DNA from: an uncultured Clostridia bacterium
GTDB lineage: Bacteria > Bacillota > Clostridia > TANB77 > CAG-508
Length of the DNA: 14,740 bases
NCBI GenBank assembly: GCA_944391155.1
Contig: CALXSO010000018.1
Location: 1-14,740 of the forward strand
Direction of reading: 5' to 3'
Below are positions 1-7,831 of the stretch, one piece after another. The position numbers were made by a program, and so were the translations under genes. Below the pieces are notes generated by a model, which saw only the letters and a program-made list of their open reading frames with translations, had not been told where the DNA came from and did no database searches. Each line of letters begins with the position of its first letter. The first letter of the stretch is position 1.

Positions 1-51
1 TAATGTACTTAAAGATTTTTTACTGTTTTTGATACTTTTTTATTAACTATT

Positions 52-90
52 ATTTGAAATATTATTTATTTTTCAAATTTTTTGTTTTTT
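52..90 (+). terminator. AT-only hairpin followed by T-tract (plus-strand orientation)
   Basis: ATTTGAAA (52-59) pairs perfectly with TTTCAAAT (71-78) across a 11-base loop, and a T-rich run follows to about base 90. The T-tract lies on the plus-strand side, so it would stop transcripts entering from left of the window and not the minus-strand yqeK operon. The stem has only two G-C pairs in an AT-rich background, so it may be fortuitous. Confidence 0.3.
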
Positions 91-280
91 TATCTCTCAT
101 AAAATTCATAAATATAATTTGTATCTGTACTTTTCTTATAGACTTCTTTATTATTTTTTTTGTTAATTCTTCTTTTAATTAATGAAAACTTAATTTCTGT
201 TTTTTTATTTGATGTTGTTCTATTGATAAAGCTTTTTCTTTCTCAATTGTGTTTCACTCTATTACTTTTACTATTTTGTC
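90..280 (-). pseudogene. probable degenerate coding remnant downstream of yqeK
   Basis: No intact gene lies in bases 1-298, but the minus strand is purine-rich like the coding strands here. Two protein-like stretches sit in neighbouring frames. One begins DKIVKVIE, meets a TGA at 254-256, and continues NTIEKEKALSIEQ to a TAA at 179-181. The other is 50 codons open from base 242 to a TAA at 90-92, and ends DTNYIYEFYER. Joined by one frameshift and one stop readthrough they would give about 60-65 codons. No start codon with a ribosome binding site was found. I do not recognise the family. A chance open stretch in A-rich DNA remains possible. Confidence 0.3.
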
Positions 281-298
281 CTACTTTAGAATTTTAAT

Positions 299-901
299 TT
301 ACAGTTCTAAGATGTTATCTATCATAGGATTATAGTCCATTTCTTTTTCCTTTGCCCTTCTCTTCTTTCCTTTTATAATTATTTCTATATATTCATCAAT
401 ATCTATCTTTTTTCCTTCTTTTATTTTAGTTAGTAAAATTTTTTCTTCTTTGTTGTATCTTTTTCCTTTTTCTGGTTCAATACTGTCTGCTATATAAATA
501 ATTTTATCTAAAGTAGACATTTTTTCTTCTCCTCCAGCTACATGATATGCTATTGCTTGTTTTATTCTATCAAATTTTTCAGGATTACTTTTTCTATCAA
601 ATTCTTTTTCGAAAATAATTGCTCCTGCCTTTCCATGTAAAGAATTTATCACTTGAAAAATTTCAAAGTCGTACATTAATGTTCCTTTTGCAGTACATAA
701 GCTGAGCATTTCTTTTTGTGTCATTGATTTTCCTATATCATGTAAAAGTGCTGCAATTATTGCATCTTCTACTATTTCATTATTTTCTTGAGCAAGAATT
801 TTGGCAATTTTTGCAACTCTGATTGAGTGATATTGTCTTTCTATATTGTCTTTTAAATATTTTTTTAAGATTTTTTTTGCATTTTTTATTGTTATTTCCA
901 T
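299..901 (-). CDS. yqeK: YqeK-type HD-domain hydrolase (diadenosine tetraphosphatase family)
   Basis: This 200-residue cytoplasmic protein matches the YqeK branch of the HD superfamily. That family cleaves diadenosine tetraphosphate symmetrically into two ADP, limiting Ap4A under stress. The metal-binding set is visible: His25 in HSIRVA, His54-Asp55 in LLHDIGK, His89 in SLHGKAGA, His120 in AIAYHVAG, and Asp139 in IIYIADSIEPEKGKR, a signature of this family. Length is normal. The ATG at 901 follows an AAGGA-type site at about 8 bases. It lies 62 bases after the phosphatase gene and is the last intact gene of the minus-strand series. In many Bacillota yqeK sits between nadD and rsfS; neither is here, so the context is unusual. 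The lysine-rich tail of about 20 residues is unremarkable for this AT-rich genome. Confidence 0.88.
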   Translation of the reverse strand: MEITIKNAKKILKKYLKDNIERQYHSIRVAKIAKILAQENNEIVEDAIIAALLHDIGKSMTQKEMLSLCTAKGTLMYDFEIFQVINSLHGKAGAIIFEKEFDRKSNPEKFDRIKQAIAYHVAGGEEKMSTLDKIIYIADSIEPEKGKRYNKEEKILLTKIKEGKKIDIDEYIEIIIKGKKRRAKEKEMDYNPMIDNILEL

Positions 902-963
902 TATAATTTTCCTTTTTATTGAATTTTTTATTATTTTTTATTATCCCTTTATGAGTTTTATTT

Positions 964-1434
964 TTATTCATTGATATTAATTTTTTCGTTTAAATATTTT
1001 ATAAATCCTTCTAAGCCTTGAACTATATCATTATATGTTTTGTCAAAATCTCCTGTATACCATGGATCTGCTATATTTCTTGGATTTTTTGTAAAATCTA
1101 ATAATTTATATATTTTGTTTTTTCTATCTTCACCAATAATTCTCTTTATATTTATTATATTTTGTTCTTCCATAGCAATAATATAGTCAAATTTCTCATA
1201 GTCTTCCTTTGTTATTCTTCTAGCTTTGTGATTTCCAATTTCTATATTCATTTGTTGAAGCTTTTCTCTTGCTCTATAATACATAGAATTTCCAATTTCT
1301 TCTGTACTTGTTGCTGCTGAATCTATATAGAATTTTTCTTCTATCCCATCTTTTTTTACTATATTCTTAAATATACATTCTGCCATTGGTGATCTACATA
1401 TATTTCCTAAACATACAAATAATACTTTTATCAT
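964..1434 (-). CDS. low-molecular-weight protein-tyrosine phosphatase
   Basis: This is a 156-residue cytoplasmic enzyme of the LMW-PTP family, which dephosphorylates phosphotyrosine through a cysteinyl-phosphate intermediate. The P-loop is at the N terminus: nucleophile Cys8, LGNI, second Cys13, Arg14 and Ser15 (CLGNICRS). The general acid is Asp123 in IADPWYTGDF, where the usual DPY is DPW-Y. Length is typical. The ATG at 1434 follows a run of six G (1441-1446) at 6 bases, an unusually strong site. In Gram-positive bacteria such phosphatases often oppose BY-kinases that control capsule or exopolysaccharide export. No kinase is in the window, but upstream surface-glycan genes make a link conceivable (inference). 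The family also resembles arsenate reductase ArsC, but the DPW acid loop and family length favour a phosphatase. Confidence 0.92.
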   Translation of the reverse strand: MIKVLFVCLGNICRSPMAECIFKNIVKKDGIEEKFYIDSAATSTEEIGNSMYYRAREKLQQMNIEIGNHKARRITKEDYEKFDYIIAMEEQNIINIKRIIGEDRKNKIYKLLDFTKNPRNIADPWYTGDFDKTYNDIVQGLEGFIKYLNEKININE

Positions 1435-1447
1435 TATATTCCCCCCA

Positions 1448-1637
1448 TTATGAAAAATATTTCGTATTTAATTTTTTTATATTCTCTCCCATAATTTCCA
1501 AATAATCTTTTTCTGCTTGTGTTAAGTTTGTTCTCATATATTTTGTTTTGTAGTGTCAAATAATTTTGCCATTGAATTTTAAATAATTCATCAACTTTTC
1601 TCTTTCCGAGAAAATATAATTCCAAACGTCATTCGTT
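1448..1637 (-). pseudogene. frameshifted small ORF of unknown family
   Basis: A 63-codon ORF can be read from a TTG at 1625 to a TAA at 1434-1436. Its last codons run through the Shine-Dalgarno of the phosphatase gene, its start has a TGA two codons upstream, and no ribosome site precedes it. A more natural reading is a broken gene. The first half carries the KVDELFKIQWQNYLTLQNKI stretch. The second half continues in another frame (1537 to 1448) as MRTNLTQAEKDYLEIMGENI plus nine residues, ending 13 bases before the phosphatase start, where a gene should end. A third frame supplies an ATG at about 1634 (MTFGIIFSRKEK, then stop). Stitched together this is about 60 soluble, helical-looking residues. 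Unrecognised; it could be assembly error rather than decay. Confidence 0.38.
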
Positions 1638-2291
1638 TTAGTAAATAGTTATCAAATTTCCAGATGATATTACCTCATAATCAGATGCATCTGGTTCTTC
1701 CATATCTTTATCTGTGACTTCGTTAAAATTATATTCGTATGTTTGTATATATGTTTCATCATTGAAAAACACTTCTACTTTAATTACTAATCCAGTATCT
1801 TTATCAAAATATATTTTTGCATCACTGTTATATATTACATAACAATCTTTACCGTTTAGCTCTTCAGTAATTATTCTTATTCTTATATAATCAGTTATTG
1901 TTTCTAGTGACATTTTATCCAAACCTTCTAAAAAATTTGGAATAATTCTTAGGTCTTGCTCCGTTTCTTGCAAACTCATTTCCTTTCTTCCTGGTATTTG
2001 CACATAAGTTTTACGTTCGTTTGGATATACAAATTCTGTTATTATCACTTTATCAAATCTTGTTATATATTTTACTACATTATTTTTTTTATACATTTCA
2101 ATAGTTTTATCATCTTTTTTATTCAGTGTTGTTTGATTCATTACATAATAACAATTTTGACACTCTTCATATTTTGCAATTTTTTTATTTAAGGATGATA
2201 TTATAAAAATTTTTCTTAATAACAATACAATTATAATTGCTAAAATTATTAAAATAGATATTATTATTAAAATTTTTTTATTCTTCTTCAT
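1638..2291 (-). CDS. membrane-anchored protein of unknown function
   Basis: This 217-residue protein starts with MKKNKK followed by one hydrophobic segment (about residues 7-27, rich in I and L) and Arg/Lys. That suggests an uncleaved N-terminal anchor with the remaining 190 residues outside the cell. No lipobox is seen. The exported part has a CQNC pair at Cys44 and Cys47. It then shows alternating polar and hydrophobic beta-like stretches and ends QTYEYNFNEVTDKDMEEPDA. That layout recalls LolA/LppX-like or sigma-regulatory extracytoplasmic domains found in small Bacillota surface proteins, but I see no motif that settles it. The ATG at 2291 follows AAAGGGGAAG, a good ribosome site. It sits 65 bases after queH in the same orientation. 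Confidence 0.7.
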   Translation of the reverse strand: MKKNKKILIIISILIILAIIIVLLLRKIFIISSLNKKIAKYEECQNCYYVMNQTTLNKKDDKTIEMYKKNNVVKYITRFDKVIITEFVYPNERKTYVQIPGRKEMSLQETEQDLRIIPNFLEGLDKMSLETITDYIRIRIITEELNGKDCYVIYNSDAKIYFDKDTGLVIKVEVFFNDETYIQTYEYNFNEVTDKDMEEPDASDYEVISSGNLITIY

Positions 2292-2356
2292 ATAAGCTTC
2301 CCCTTTTACTTTATTTTTTGGTTAATATTTTCATATTCTTTATAAATTATTTTATA

Positions 2357-3409
2357 TTACTTTACTTCATTATTTTTTATTAAATCTTTTGAATAGTAAT
2401 ACATATCTATGCAATGTAGATCTCCATCTTTTATTTCTTCATCAGCCGTATCTATAAAATAATTTTTTATTGTTTTTTCATATTTATCAAATCCTTGTTT
2501 TACATAGAATGGAATATTATTCTCTGTTGTTCCTACAAGCATCTTATTATATTTCTGTTTATAATTATCTACTAAATACTTAATCATCTTTTTTGCATAG
2601 CCTTTTCCTCTGTAGTTTTCTTTTGTTACTATATTTTTTAATTCTATTATGTCATTATCTATCTTTGTTACCACAGAAACACATACAGGCTCATCTTTAT
2701 ATGTTAATACAAATAATTCACCAATAGACAAATATTGGTTAATCATTTCTTTGCTTGGGTCTGCTTCAAGTAGTAAGTCTATATATTGTTCTTTGTTTTC
2801 TCTTTCTTTTTTTATATTAATCAAATGTTTTACTGGTAAGAACTCAAAACTTTCTGGTAATTTTGGCATTTTTTGATTGTGGCTTAAATATCTACTTTCC
2901 TCTGAAAAAATACATCCGCAATACTTTTGCATATAAAGTCCTAATTCTCTTGCTTTTGCTTGTCCTTCTCTAAAACCTATTCTGAAGTCTCTATATAGGA
3001 ATTTTAAATCATAATTTTTCGCAATTCTTTCTGCCACCTCACAAATTCCTTCATGATTTTGATATGGACTTACAAGTAATGTTGTGGTGAAAGTATCATA
3101 TCCATTTTCTTTTGCATATTTTGCTGTTTGTTCAAGTCTAATTGGATAACAATAATTCATACATCTATTTTCTAAATCTCCTATAACGTTTTTACAAAAT
3201 TTGTCTAAACCATATTCTTCTTGAAATATTGCTTCTACATTTATACTTTTTGTATATTCTTTTAGCGTATCTCTTCTTGTTTTATATTCTATGTATGGAT
3301 GTATATTAGGGTTATACCAATATACTGTTGGCTCTATTTCTTCCTTTCTTAGACTGTCTATGCAATATACGCTACAAGGTGCACAACATGTATGCATTAA
3401 CAATTTCAT
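2357..3409 (-). CDS. queH: epoxyqueuosine reductase QueH fused to a C-terminal GNAT acetyltransferase domain
   Basis: Residues 1 to about 180 are QueH (DUF208), which reduces epoxyqueuosine to queuosine in the tRNA wobble base, replacing the unrelated QueG. The family cysteines are present: HTCCAPC at the start (Cys8, Cys9, Cys12), RCMNYCYP (Cys83, Cys87) and QKYCGCIFSEESR (Cys164, Cys166), expected to hold the iron-sulfur and metal centre. Free-standing QueH is about 180-220 residues, so the other 150 are extra. Residues about 205-345 form a GNAT fold, with acetyl-CoA loop RGKGYAKKMI (267-276) and the late motif NNIPFYVKQGF. The acetyl acceptor is unknown. There is no frameshift or stop between domains. 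The ATG at 3409 follows GAGGAG at about 11 bases. It lies 39 bases after the GT-C gene. queH often neighbours ruvB, queA and tgt in clostridia, and ruvB is two genes upstream here. Confidence 0.9.
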   Translation of the reverse strand: MKLLMHTCCAPCSVYCIDSLRKEEIEPTVYWYNPNIHPYIEYKTRRDTLKEYTKSINVEAIFQEEYGLDKFCKNVIGDLENRCMNYCYPIRLEQTAKYAKENGYDTFTTTLLVSPYQNHEGICEVAERIAKNYDLKFLYRDFRIGFREGQAKARELGLYMQKYCGCIFSEESRYLSHNQKMPKLPESFEFLPVKHLINIKKERENKEQYIDLLLEADPSKEMINQYLSIGELFVLTYKDEPVCVSVVTKIDNDIIELKNIVTKENYRGKGYAKKMIKYLVDNYKQKYNKMLVGTTENNIPFYVKQGFDKYEKTIKNYFIDTADEEIKDGDLHCIDMYYYSKDLIKNNEVK

Positions 3410-3448
3410 TTATTTCTTCATCTCCTCTTTATTAACTTTAGATTTATT

Positions 3449-5065
3449 TTAAAGAGTTTGTTTGCTTTCTAAAACAACATATCCTTCAAATTCTTTTATA
3501 TTAAATTGTTCTTCTACATTTTCTATTCCATATTTGTTCTGGTTTTCTTTTATATCCTCATATGTATTATTTTTTACAACATACACATTGTTGTTGTTTG
3601 ATTCTAGTTTGTTTATGTTTATAAAATGATAATTTTTAAATGTCTTTACTTGTCTAAATGCATCTCCTTCGTTGTAATATTCTACAGTGTTTACAAAATC
3701 ATTTGTGTTATATTTTGTGTAAAATAATACATATATATATGGTTCTTTTATTGTATTTGTTATATATATTTCTTTATCTTTTAAGCTATTTACATATTTA
3801 ATTGGTTCTTCAAGATTACTTTCAAATGTTCCATATGTGTTTGCATCTTCTTTAAAGTATGCATTTAAAAATAATCCAAAGCTTACACTATATATAATTA
3901 ATAATGCAATGGCAAATAATTTTCCTTGTTTTGCTACTTCGTCTATTCCTAAAACTGTGTAAAAAATTATTGGAAAAAATATTATGTTTAATCTGTTTAT
4001 ATTAGGTTCACATACAAATGTTAATAATATTGCTACTATTAGCCATATCCACATAATATATCCATATTTTATTTCTTTTCTATTTTTTATAGCAATAGCT
4101 ATTCCTATAACTGTAAATATAGTTGAAAAAACATATATTGTTCCAAATGGCCATATTGAATTCCAAGGTAGTCCATCTACTTGTTTAAATATTATTTTTA
4201 TACTTTCTGAAAAGTTTGTTATACTTTTTTGTATAAATTCACTTGAGAATATTGATGCTATTTCTTCATATCTATTTACTTCCATTCTTGGAATTGTCAT
4301 AAATGGTAAGTTTATTACTGGCAAATTAAATGTATTTATTATTACAAATAAAATGATTGGTAATGATATTATTCCTATTATTAGTAGGTTTGCTATTGCT
4401 TGTTTTATGGTTATTTCTTTTCTTTTTATTAATATATATTGTATTGGTATGAAAAATAATGGCAAAAAGAAGTATGATGTTCCATATGCATATGCTGTTA
4501 ATCCTGCAAATATATATCCTAATATTTGATATATCTTTTTTTTATCTTGTAATCCTTTTATTATTAAGAATATTGATAATAATGTTAAATCTGGAAATAG
4601 ATTAGATTCTAATCCCCATCTTGATTTCATAATATGCCATGGGCATATTGCTAAAAATATTAGTCCAATTATTGCAACTTTTTTGTTTGTCATTCTTTTT
4701 AGTAAACAATAAAATACTCCTAAACTTATTCCTCCAATTAATGCCATTGGCAATCTTATAGAAAATGTGCTTAATCCAAATATCGCTATAAATGGCATCA
4801 TTAAATAACTAAGTAGTGCATTTTGTCCACTTCCCCAAGCTACTAAAAATACTGGTAATAGATTTCCGTTCCTATCAATTCCATAATTTAAGATTGAAAA
4901 TGCCTCATATCCTGCTGATGCTTCGTCAACATTTAATGCATTTGGAAATTTATCTATTCCTACAATTCTTATTAATATTCCTATTAATATTATAAATGCT
5001 ACTAGTATTTGTGGCATATATTGTTTTATATTTTTTTTCTCATTTTTTTTTATTAAATCTAACAT
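3449..5065 (-). CDS. polytopic GT-C glycosyltransferase, ArnT/PMT (GT39)-like
   Basis: This 538-residue membrane protein has about ten or more hydrophobic segments and an extracytoplasmic C-terminal tail of about 120 polar residues. After the first segment comes NALNVDEASAGYEAFSIL. The Asp-Glu pair (about residues 47-48) sits in the first outside loop, the hallmark of GT-C enzymes that use polyprenyl-phosphate sugars to glycosylate lipids, proteins or polymers outside the membrane. RLPMALIGG and CPWHIMKSRWGLESN are also typical of bacterial PMT_2-type members. Donor and acceptor cannot be read from sequence. The reading frame can be extended to a TTG at 5077, but the ATG at 5065 has GGAG at 5072-5075 with 6-base spacing and is the better start. 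It lies 48 bases after a second GT-C gene; the two likely work on the same class of acceptor. Confidence 0.85.
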   Translation of the reverse strand: MLDLIKKNEKKNIKQYMPQILVAFIILIGILIRIVGIDKFPNALNVDEASAGYEAFSILNYGIDRNGNLLPVFLVAWGSGQNALLSYLMMPFIAIFGLSTFSIRLPMALIGGISLGVFYCLLKRMTNKKVAIIGLIFLAICPWHIMKSRWGLESNLFPDLTLLSIFLIIKGLQDKKKIYQILGYIFAGLTAYAYGTSYFFLPLFFIPIQYILIKRKEITIKQAIANLLIIGIISLPIILFVIINTFNLPVINLPFMTIPRMEVNRYEEIASIFSSEFIQKSITNFSESIKIIFKQVDGLPWNSIWPFGTIYVFSTIFTVIGIAIAIKNRKEIKYGYIMWIWLIVAILLTFVCEPNINRLNIIFFPIIFYTVLGIDEVAKQGKLFAIALLIIYSVSFGLFLNAYFKEDANTYGTFESNLEEPIKYVNSLKDKEIYITNTIKEPYIYVLFYTKYNTNDFVNTVEYYNEGDAFRQVKTFKNYHFININKLESNNNNVYVVKNNTYEDIKENQNKYGIENVEEQFNIKEFEGYVVLESKQTL

Positions 5066-5113
5066 GTTATTCTCCAAAATATTTCTTTAAATTTTAGATA
5101 TGATTTAATCTGC

Positions 5114-6718
5114 CTATAGTTCGTATACATCATAAATTGAAACTTCATCAATTTTGTTAAAATTGTTTTTTACATAATTTACTACTTTTAAAGGTGTTTG
5201 CCAATTCTGTGAAAAATTATCATTTCTTACTAAAAATATAGTATTTGTATCTTTGCTTTGTATTTTAATTTTTTCTATTAGCCCTTCTTCTCCATCTTTA
5301 CCTATATTTCCTTTTAGAAATATATCATAATCTTTGTTATATATATCTAATGGAATATTATATACTGCTGCTTCTGCATCTAATATATATACTTTTTTTC
5401 CGTTTTCTAATTGTTTTTTTATATATGTATCAATTTCGTTTATTCTTTGTAGTAAATAATCTTCGATTTGGATTCCGCTATAATGCTTTATATTGTGCTT
5501 TTTATCTTGATTATAATAATTCATATAGTTTGTTATTGTGTTTGATGCTATTTCTACAAATAGTAATAGAAATATAATTAGTGATATAATTTTGTATATT
5601 TTCTTCTTCTTTTTTATGTTTATTTTTAAATATATCCACTTACAAAATACTCCAAAAATTAAATATATTCCTGCTATCCAAATTACATATGTGGCAATAA
5701 GAAAGTGTATTGCATCTGAAATTGGATATATTAAGATTAACATTGGTATAGCATACATTATTAATGGTAATATATTTCTGTTTTCTCTTTTCTTTTTTTT
5801 CGTTAGAATTGCTGATAATGTAATTATAATAATTACTGGAACTAAACTTTTTGATAATAGCACAATAGCAGAATTGTCATCTGTGTGTAGATTTTTATAT
5901 GGAATCTTGTTGTTAAAATGTGCTATTCCTTTTAATGCATAATCTATAAAATCGCTTATTGCCCCTGTAAATAAAAGATATGCTAATAAAATTAATATTG
6001 GTATTAAAATCCCTATTATTCTATATATACTACATTTAATTGCTTCTTTTATCATTGATTTTTTCCTAATCCATATTAATGGATATATAACAGAAAATAC
6101 TGCGATTATAATTCCTACACTTTGTTTCGTACATATTGTAAGTCCTGCAATTATTCCTAAATAAATATTTATTTTTTTGTTTTGTTTTAATTCGTCTATA
6201 ATTGTATATCTTTGCATTTCTTTTGTGTTTTCAATTTTGTTTTCTTTGTTTGTAAAATTTATTTCTATATTTATCATAATTAGAACTAATAATAGTACAC
6301 AAAAATTATAATCTAGGCAGAAATAGTTTTTATATAACATAAATAGTAAAAATGTAGAGATTAAGCTAATGTTTGTTTCTTTAAACATTTTTCTTAGTAT
6401 ATTAAATGTTAAATATAATATGCTTCCATTTATTATGGCTGAAAAAATTCTATCTACAATAACTTCATTACCAAATATAAATAGAAATAAAGAATTTATT
6501 ATTGGTAAAAATGGAGTTGTTATCATACTTATTTCTTTGTATGGAATTAGCCCTGTTAAGAGTGCTCGTGCTGTATTATAATTCCATATTTCATCTAAAT
6601 TTTCTATTGGTTTTATTACTAATATTGAAAAAATTACAATTATAAAAAATAAATAAAGTGCATATTCTTTTTTTGCAATTTTTTGTATTTTGGATTTTAG
6701 TCTTTGTATTTTTGACAT
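5114..6718 (-). CDS. polytopic GT-C glycosyltransferase, second copy type
   Basis: This 534-residue membrane protein has many hydrophobic segments. After the first (about residues 20-36) comes IENLDEIWNYNTARALLTGL with the acidic pair Asp42-Glu43 in the first outside loop, then PYKEISMITTPFLPIINSLF. This is the GT-C pattern of polyprenyl-phosphate-dependent glycosyltransferases. A cytoplasmic-type lysine/glutamate-rich loop lies near residues 155-180, and the last 130 residues form a soluble outside domain. It is clearly diverged from the neighbouring GT-C protein and is not a recent duplicate. The ATG at 6718 follows AAAGGAAG at about 6 bases. The gap to ruvB is only 27 bases, so it is almost certainly co-transcribed with it. 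A role in decorating a wall or teichoic-type polymer is plausible from the nearby LtaS-like gene, but is inference. Confidence 0.8.
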   Translation of the reverse strand: MSKIQRLKSKIQKIAKKEYALYLFFIIVIFSILVIKPIENLDEIWNYNTARALLTGLIPYKEISMITTPFLPIINSLFLFIFGNEVIVDRIFSAIINGSILYLTFNILRKMFKETNISLISTFLLFMLYKNYFCLDYNFCVLLLVLIMINIEINFTNKENKIENTKEMQRYTIIDELKQNKKINIYLGIIAGLTICTKQSVGIIIAVFSVIYPLIWIRKKSMIKEAIKCSIYRIIGILIPILILLAYLLFTGAISDFIDYALKGIAHFNNKIPYKNLHTDDNSAIVLLSKSLVPVIIIITLSAILTKKKKRENRNILPLIMYAIPMLILIYPISDAIHFLIATYVIWIAGIYLIFGVFCKWIYLKINIKKKKKIYKIISLIIFLLLFVEIASNTITNYMNYYNQDKKHNIKHYSGIQIEDYLLQRINEIDTYIKKQLENGKKVYILDAEAAVYNIPLDIYNKDYDIFLKGNIGKDGEEGLIEKIKIQSKDTNTIFLVRNDNFSQNWQTPLKVVNYVKNNFNKIDEVSIYDVYEL

Positions 6719-6745
6719 CTTTCTTCCTTTCTTCCATTTTTGTTG

Positions 6746-7753
6746 CTATTCTGGATTATATTCATAGCCTAAATGTTTATATGCTGGTGGTAATACCTTT
6801 CTTCCTCTTAACGTTCTTGCTATAAATCCTATTTGAATTAAATATGGTTCATATACATCTTCAATTGTGTCTACTTCTTCTCCTACTGTTGCTGCTAGTG
6901 CTTCTATTCCTACTGCTCTACCTGAATATTGTACTATCATTGTGTCTAATAATTTTCGATCAATTTCATCTAGTCCTAATTCATCAATTTCTAATTTGTT
7001 TAATGCTATTTTTGTTATTTTTAAGTTTATATTTCCATCTCCTAATACTGCTGCATAATCTCTTACTCTTTTTAGTAATCTATTGGCAATTCTTGGTGTA
7101 CCTCTTGATCTTCTTGCTATTTCTACTGCTGCGGTTTCTTCTATTTTGACATCTAAAATATTGGCTGATCTTTTCACTATTTTGCTTAAGTCTTCTACTG
7201 AATATAATTCTAAACGATGAACTATTCCAAATCTGTCTCTTAATGGTGTTGTAAGTGATCCAGCTTTTGTTGTTGCACCTATTAGCGTAAATTTTGGTAA
7301 GTCTAAACGTATTGATCTTGCACTTGGGCCTTTTCCTATAATTATGTCAAGTGTAAAATCTTCTAATGCAGGATATAATATTTCTTCAACACTTTTGCTA
7401 AGTCTATGTATTTCATCTATAAAAAGTACGTCAAATTCTGATAAGTTTGTAAGTAATGCTGCTAAGTCTCCTGGTTTTTCTATTGCAGGTCCTGATGTTA
7501 TTTTTATGTTAGAGTTCATTTCATTTGATATGATGTTTGATAGTGTTGTTTTTCCTAGTCCTGGTGGACCATATAATAATACATGATCTAATGGTTCTCC
7601 TCTTTTTTTTGCCGCTTCTATGTATATCTTCATATTTTCTTTTATTTTGTCTTGTCCAATATATTCATCTAGTGTTTTTGGTCTTAAGGAATTTTCTAGT
7701 CTTTCTTCTTTAACATCTTCTAATTCTGGGTTTATTATTCTTTCTTCTTCCAT
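6746..7753 (-). CDS. ruvB: Holliday junction branch migration DNA helicase RuvB
   Basis: RuvB is the hexameric AAA+ motor that, with RuvA, drives Holliday-junction migration during recombination repair. At 335 residues it has full family length. Walker A is GPPGLGKTT (62-70), Walker B is FIDEIH (111-116), sensor 1 is GATTKAG (159-165), and the arginine-finger region is PLRDRFG (170-176). The C-terminal winged helix ends RTLRGRKVLPPAYKHLGYEY. The ATG at 7753 has AAAGGA upstream with long spacing of about 12 bases. ruvA and ruvC are not next to it. Upstream lies an LtaS-like gene and downstream two glycosyltransferases, so the usual ruvAB-queuosine neighbourhood appears interrupted by surface-glycan genes. 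Confidence 0.98.
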   Translation of the reverse strand: MEEERIINPELEDVKEERLENSLRPKTLDEYIGQDKIKENMKIYIEAAKKRGEPLDHVLLYGPPGLGKTTLSNIISNEMNSNIKITSGPAIEKPGDLAALLTNLSEFDVLFIDEIHRLSKSVEEILYPALEDFTLDIIIGKGPSARSIRLDLPKFTLIGATTKAGSLTTPLRDRFGIVHRLELYSVEDLSKIVKRSANILDVKIEETAAVEIARRSRGTPRIANRLLKRVRDYAAVLGDGNINLKITKIALNKLEIDELGLDEIDRKLLDTMIVQYSGRAVGIEALAATVGEEVDTIEDVYEPYLIQIGFIARTLRGRKVLPPAYKHLGYEYNPE

Positions 7754-7831
7754 TGTTTATATCATTCCTTTCATAAAGTATATGCCATTGGATATAGTTT
7801 GTTTTGCTATTTTTAGCCTTATTTTTGTTAA

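Noticed and set aside
245..256. Possibility that TGA encodes tryptophan (mycoplasma-like code), prompted by TGA codons inside the remnant at 90-280
   Set aside because: The conserved genes such as ruvB, dnaJ and queH are full length with TGG tryptophans and no internal TGA, so the standard bacterial code holds.
780..971. 63-codon minus-strand ORF overlapping yqeK and its leader
   Set aside because: It is an out-of-frame reading of the yqeK start, dominated by Lys and Asn codons from A-rich DNA, with no ribosome binding site.
3984..4529. 181-codon plus-strand ORF opposite the first GT-C gene
   Set aside because: It is the complement of a hydrophobic membrane protein; Ile/Asn-rich, without start context, and the minus-strand frame has family motifs.
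6844..7149. Plus-strand ORFs opposite ruvB
   Set aside because: They lie fully inside ruvB and are poly-Leu or Ser-rich shadows of a highly conserved gene.
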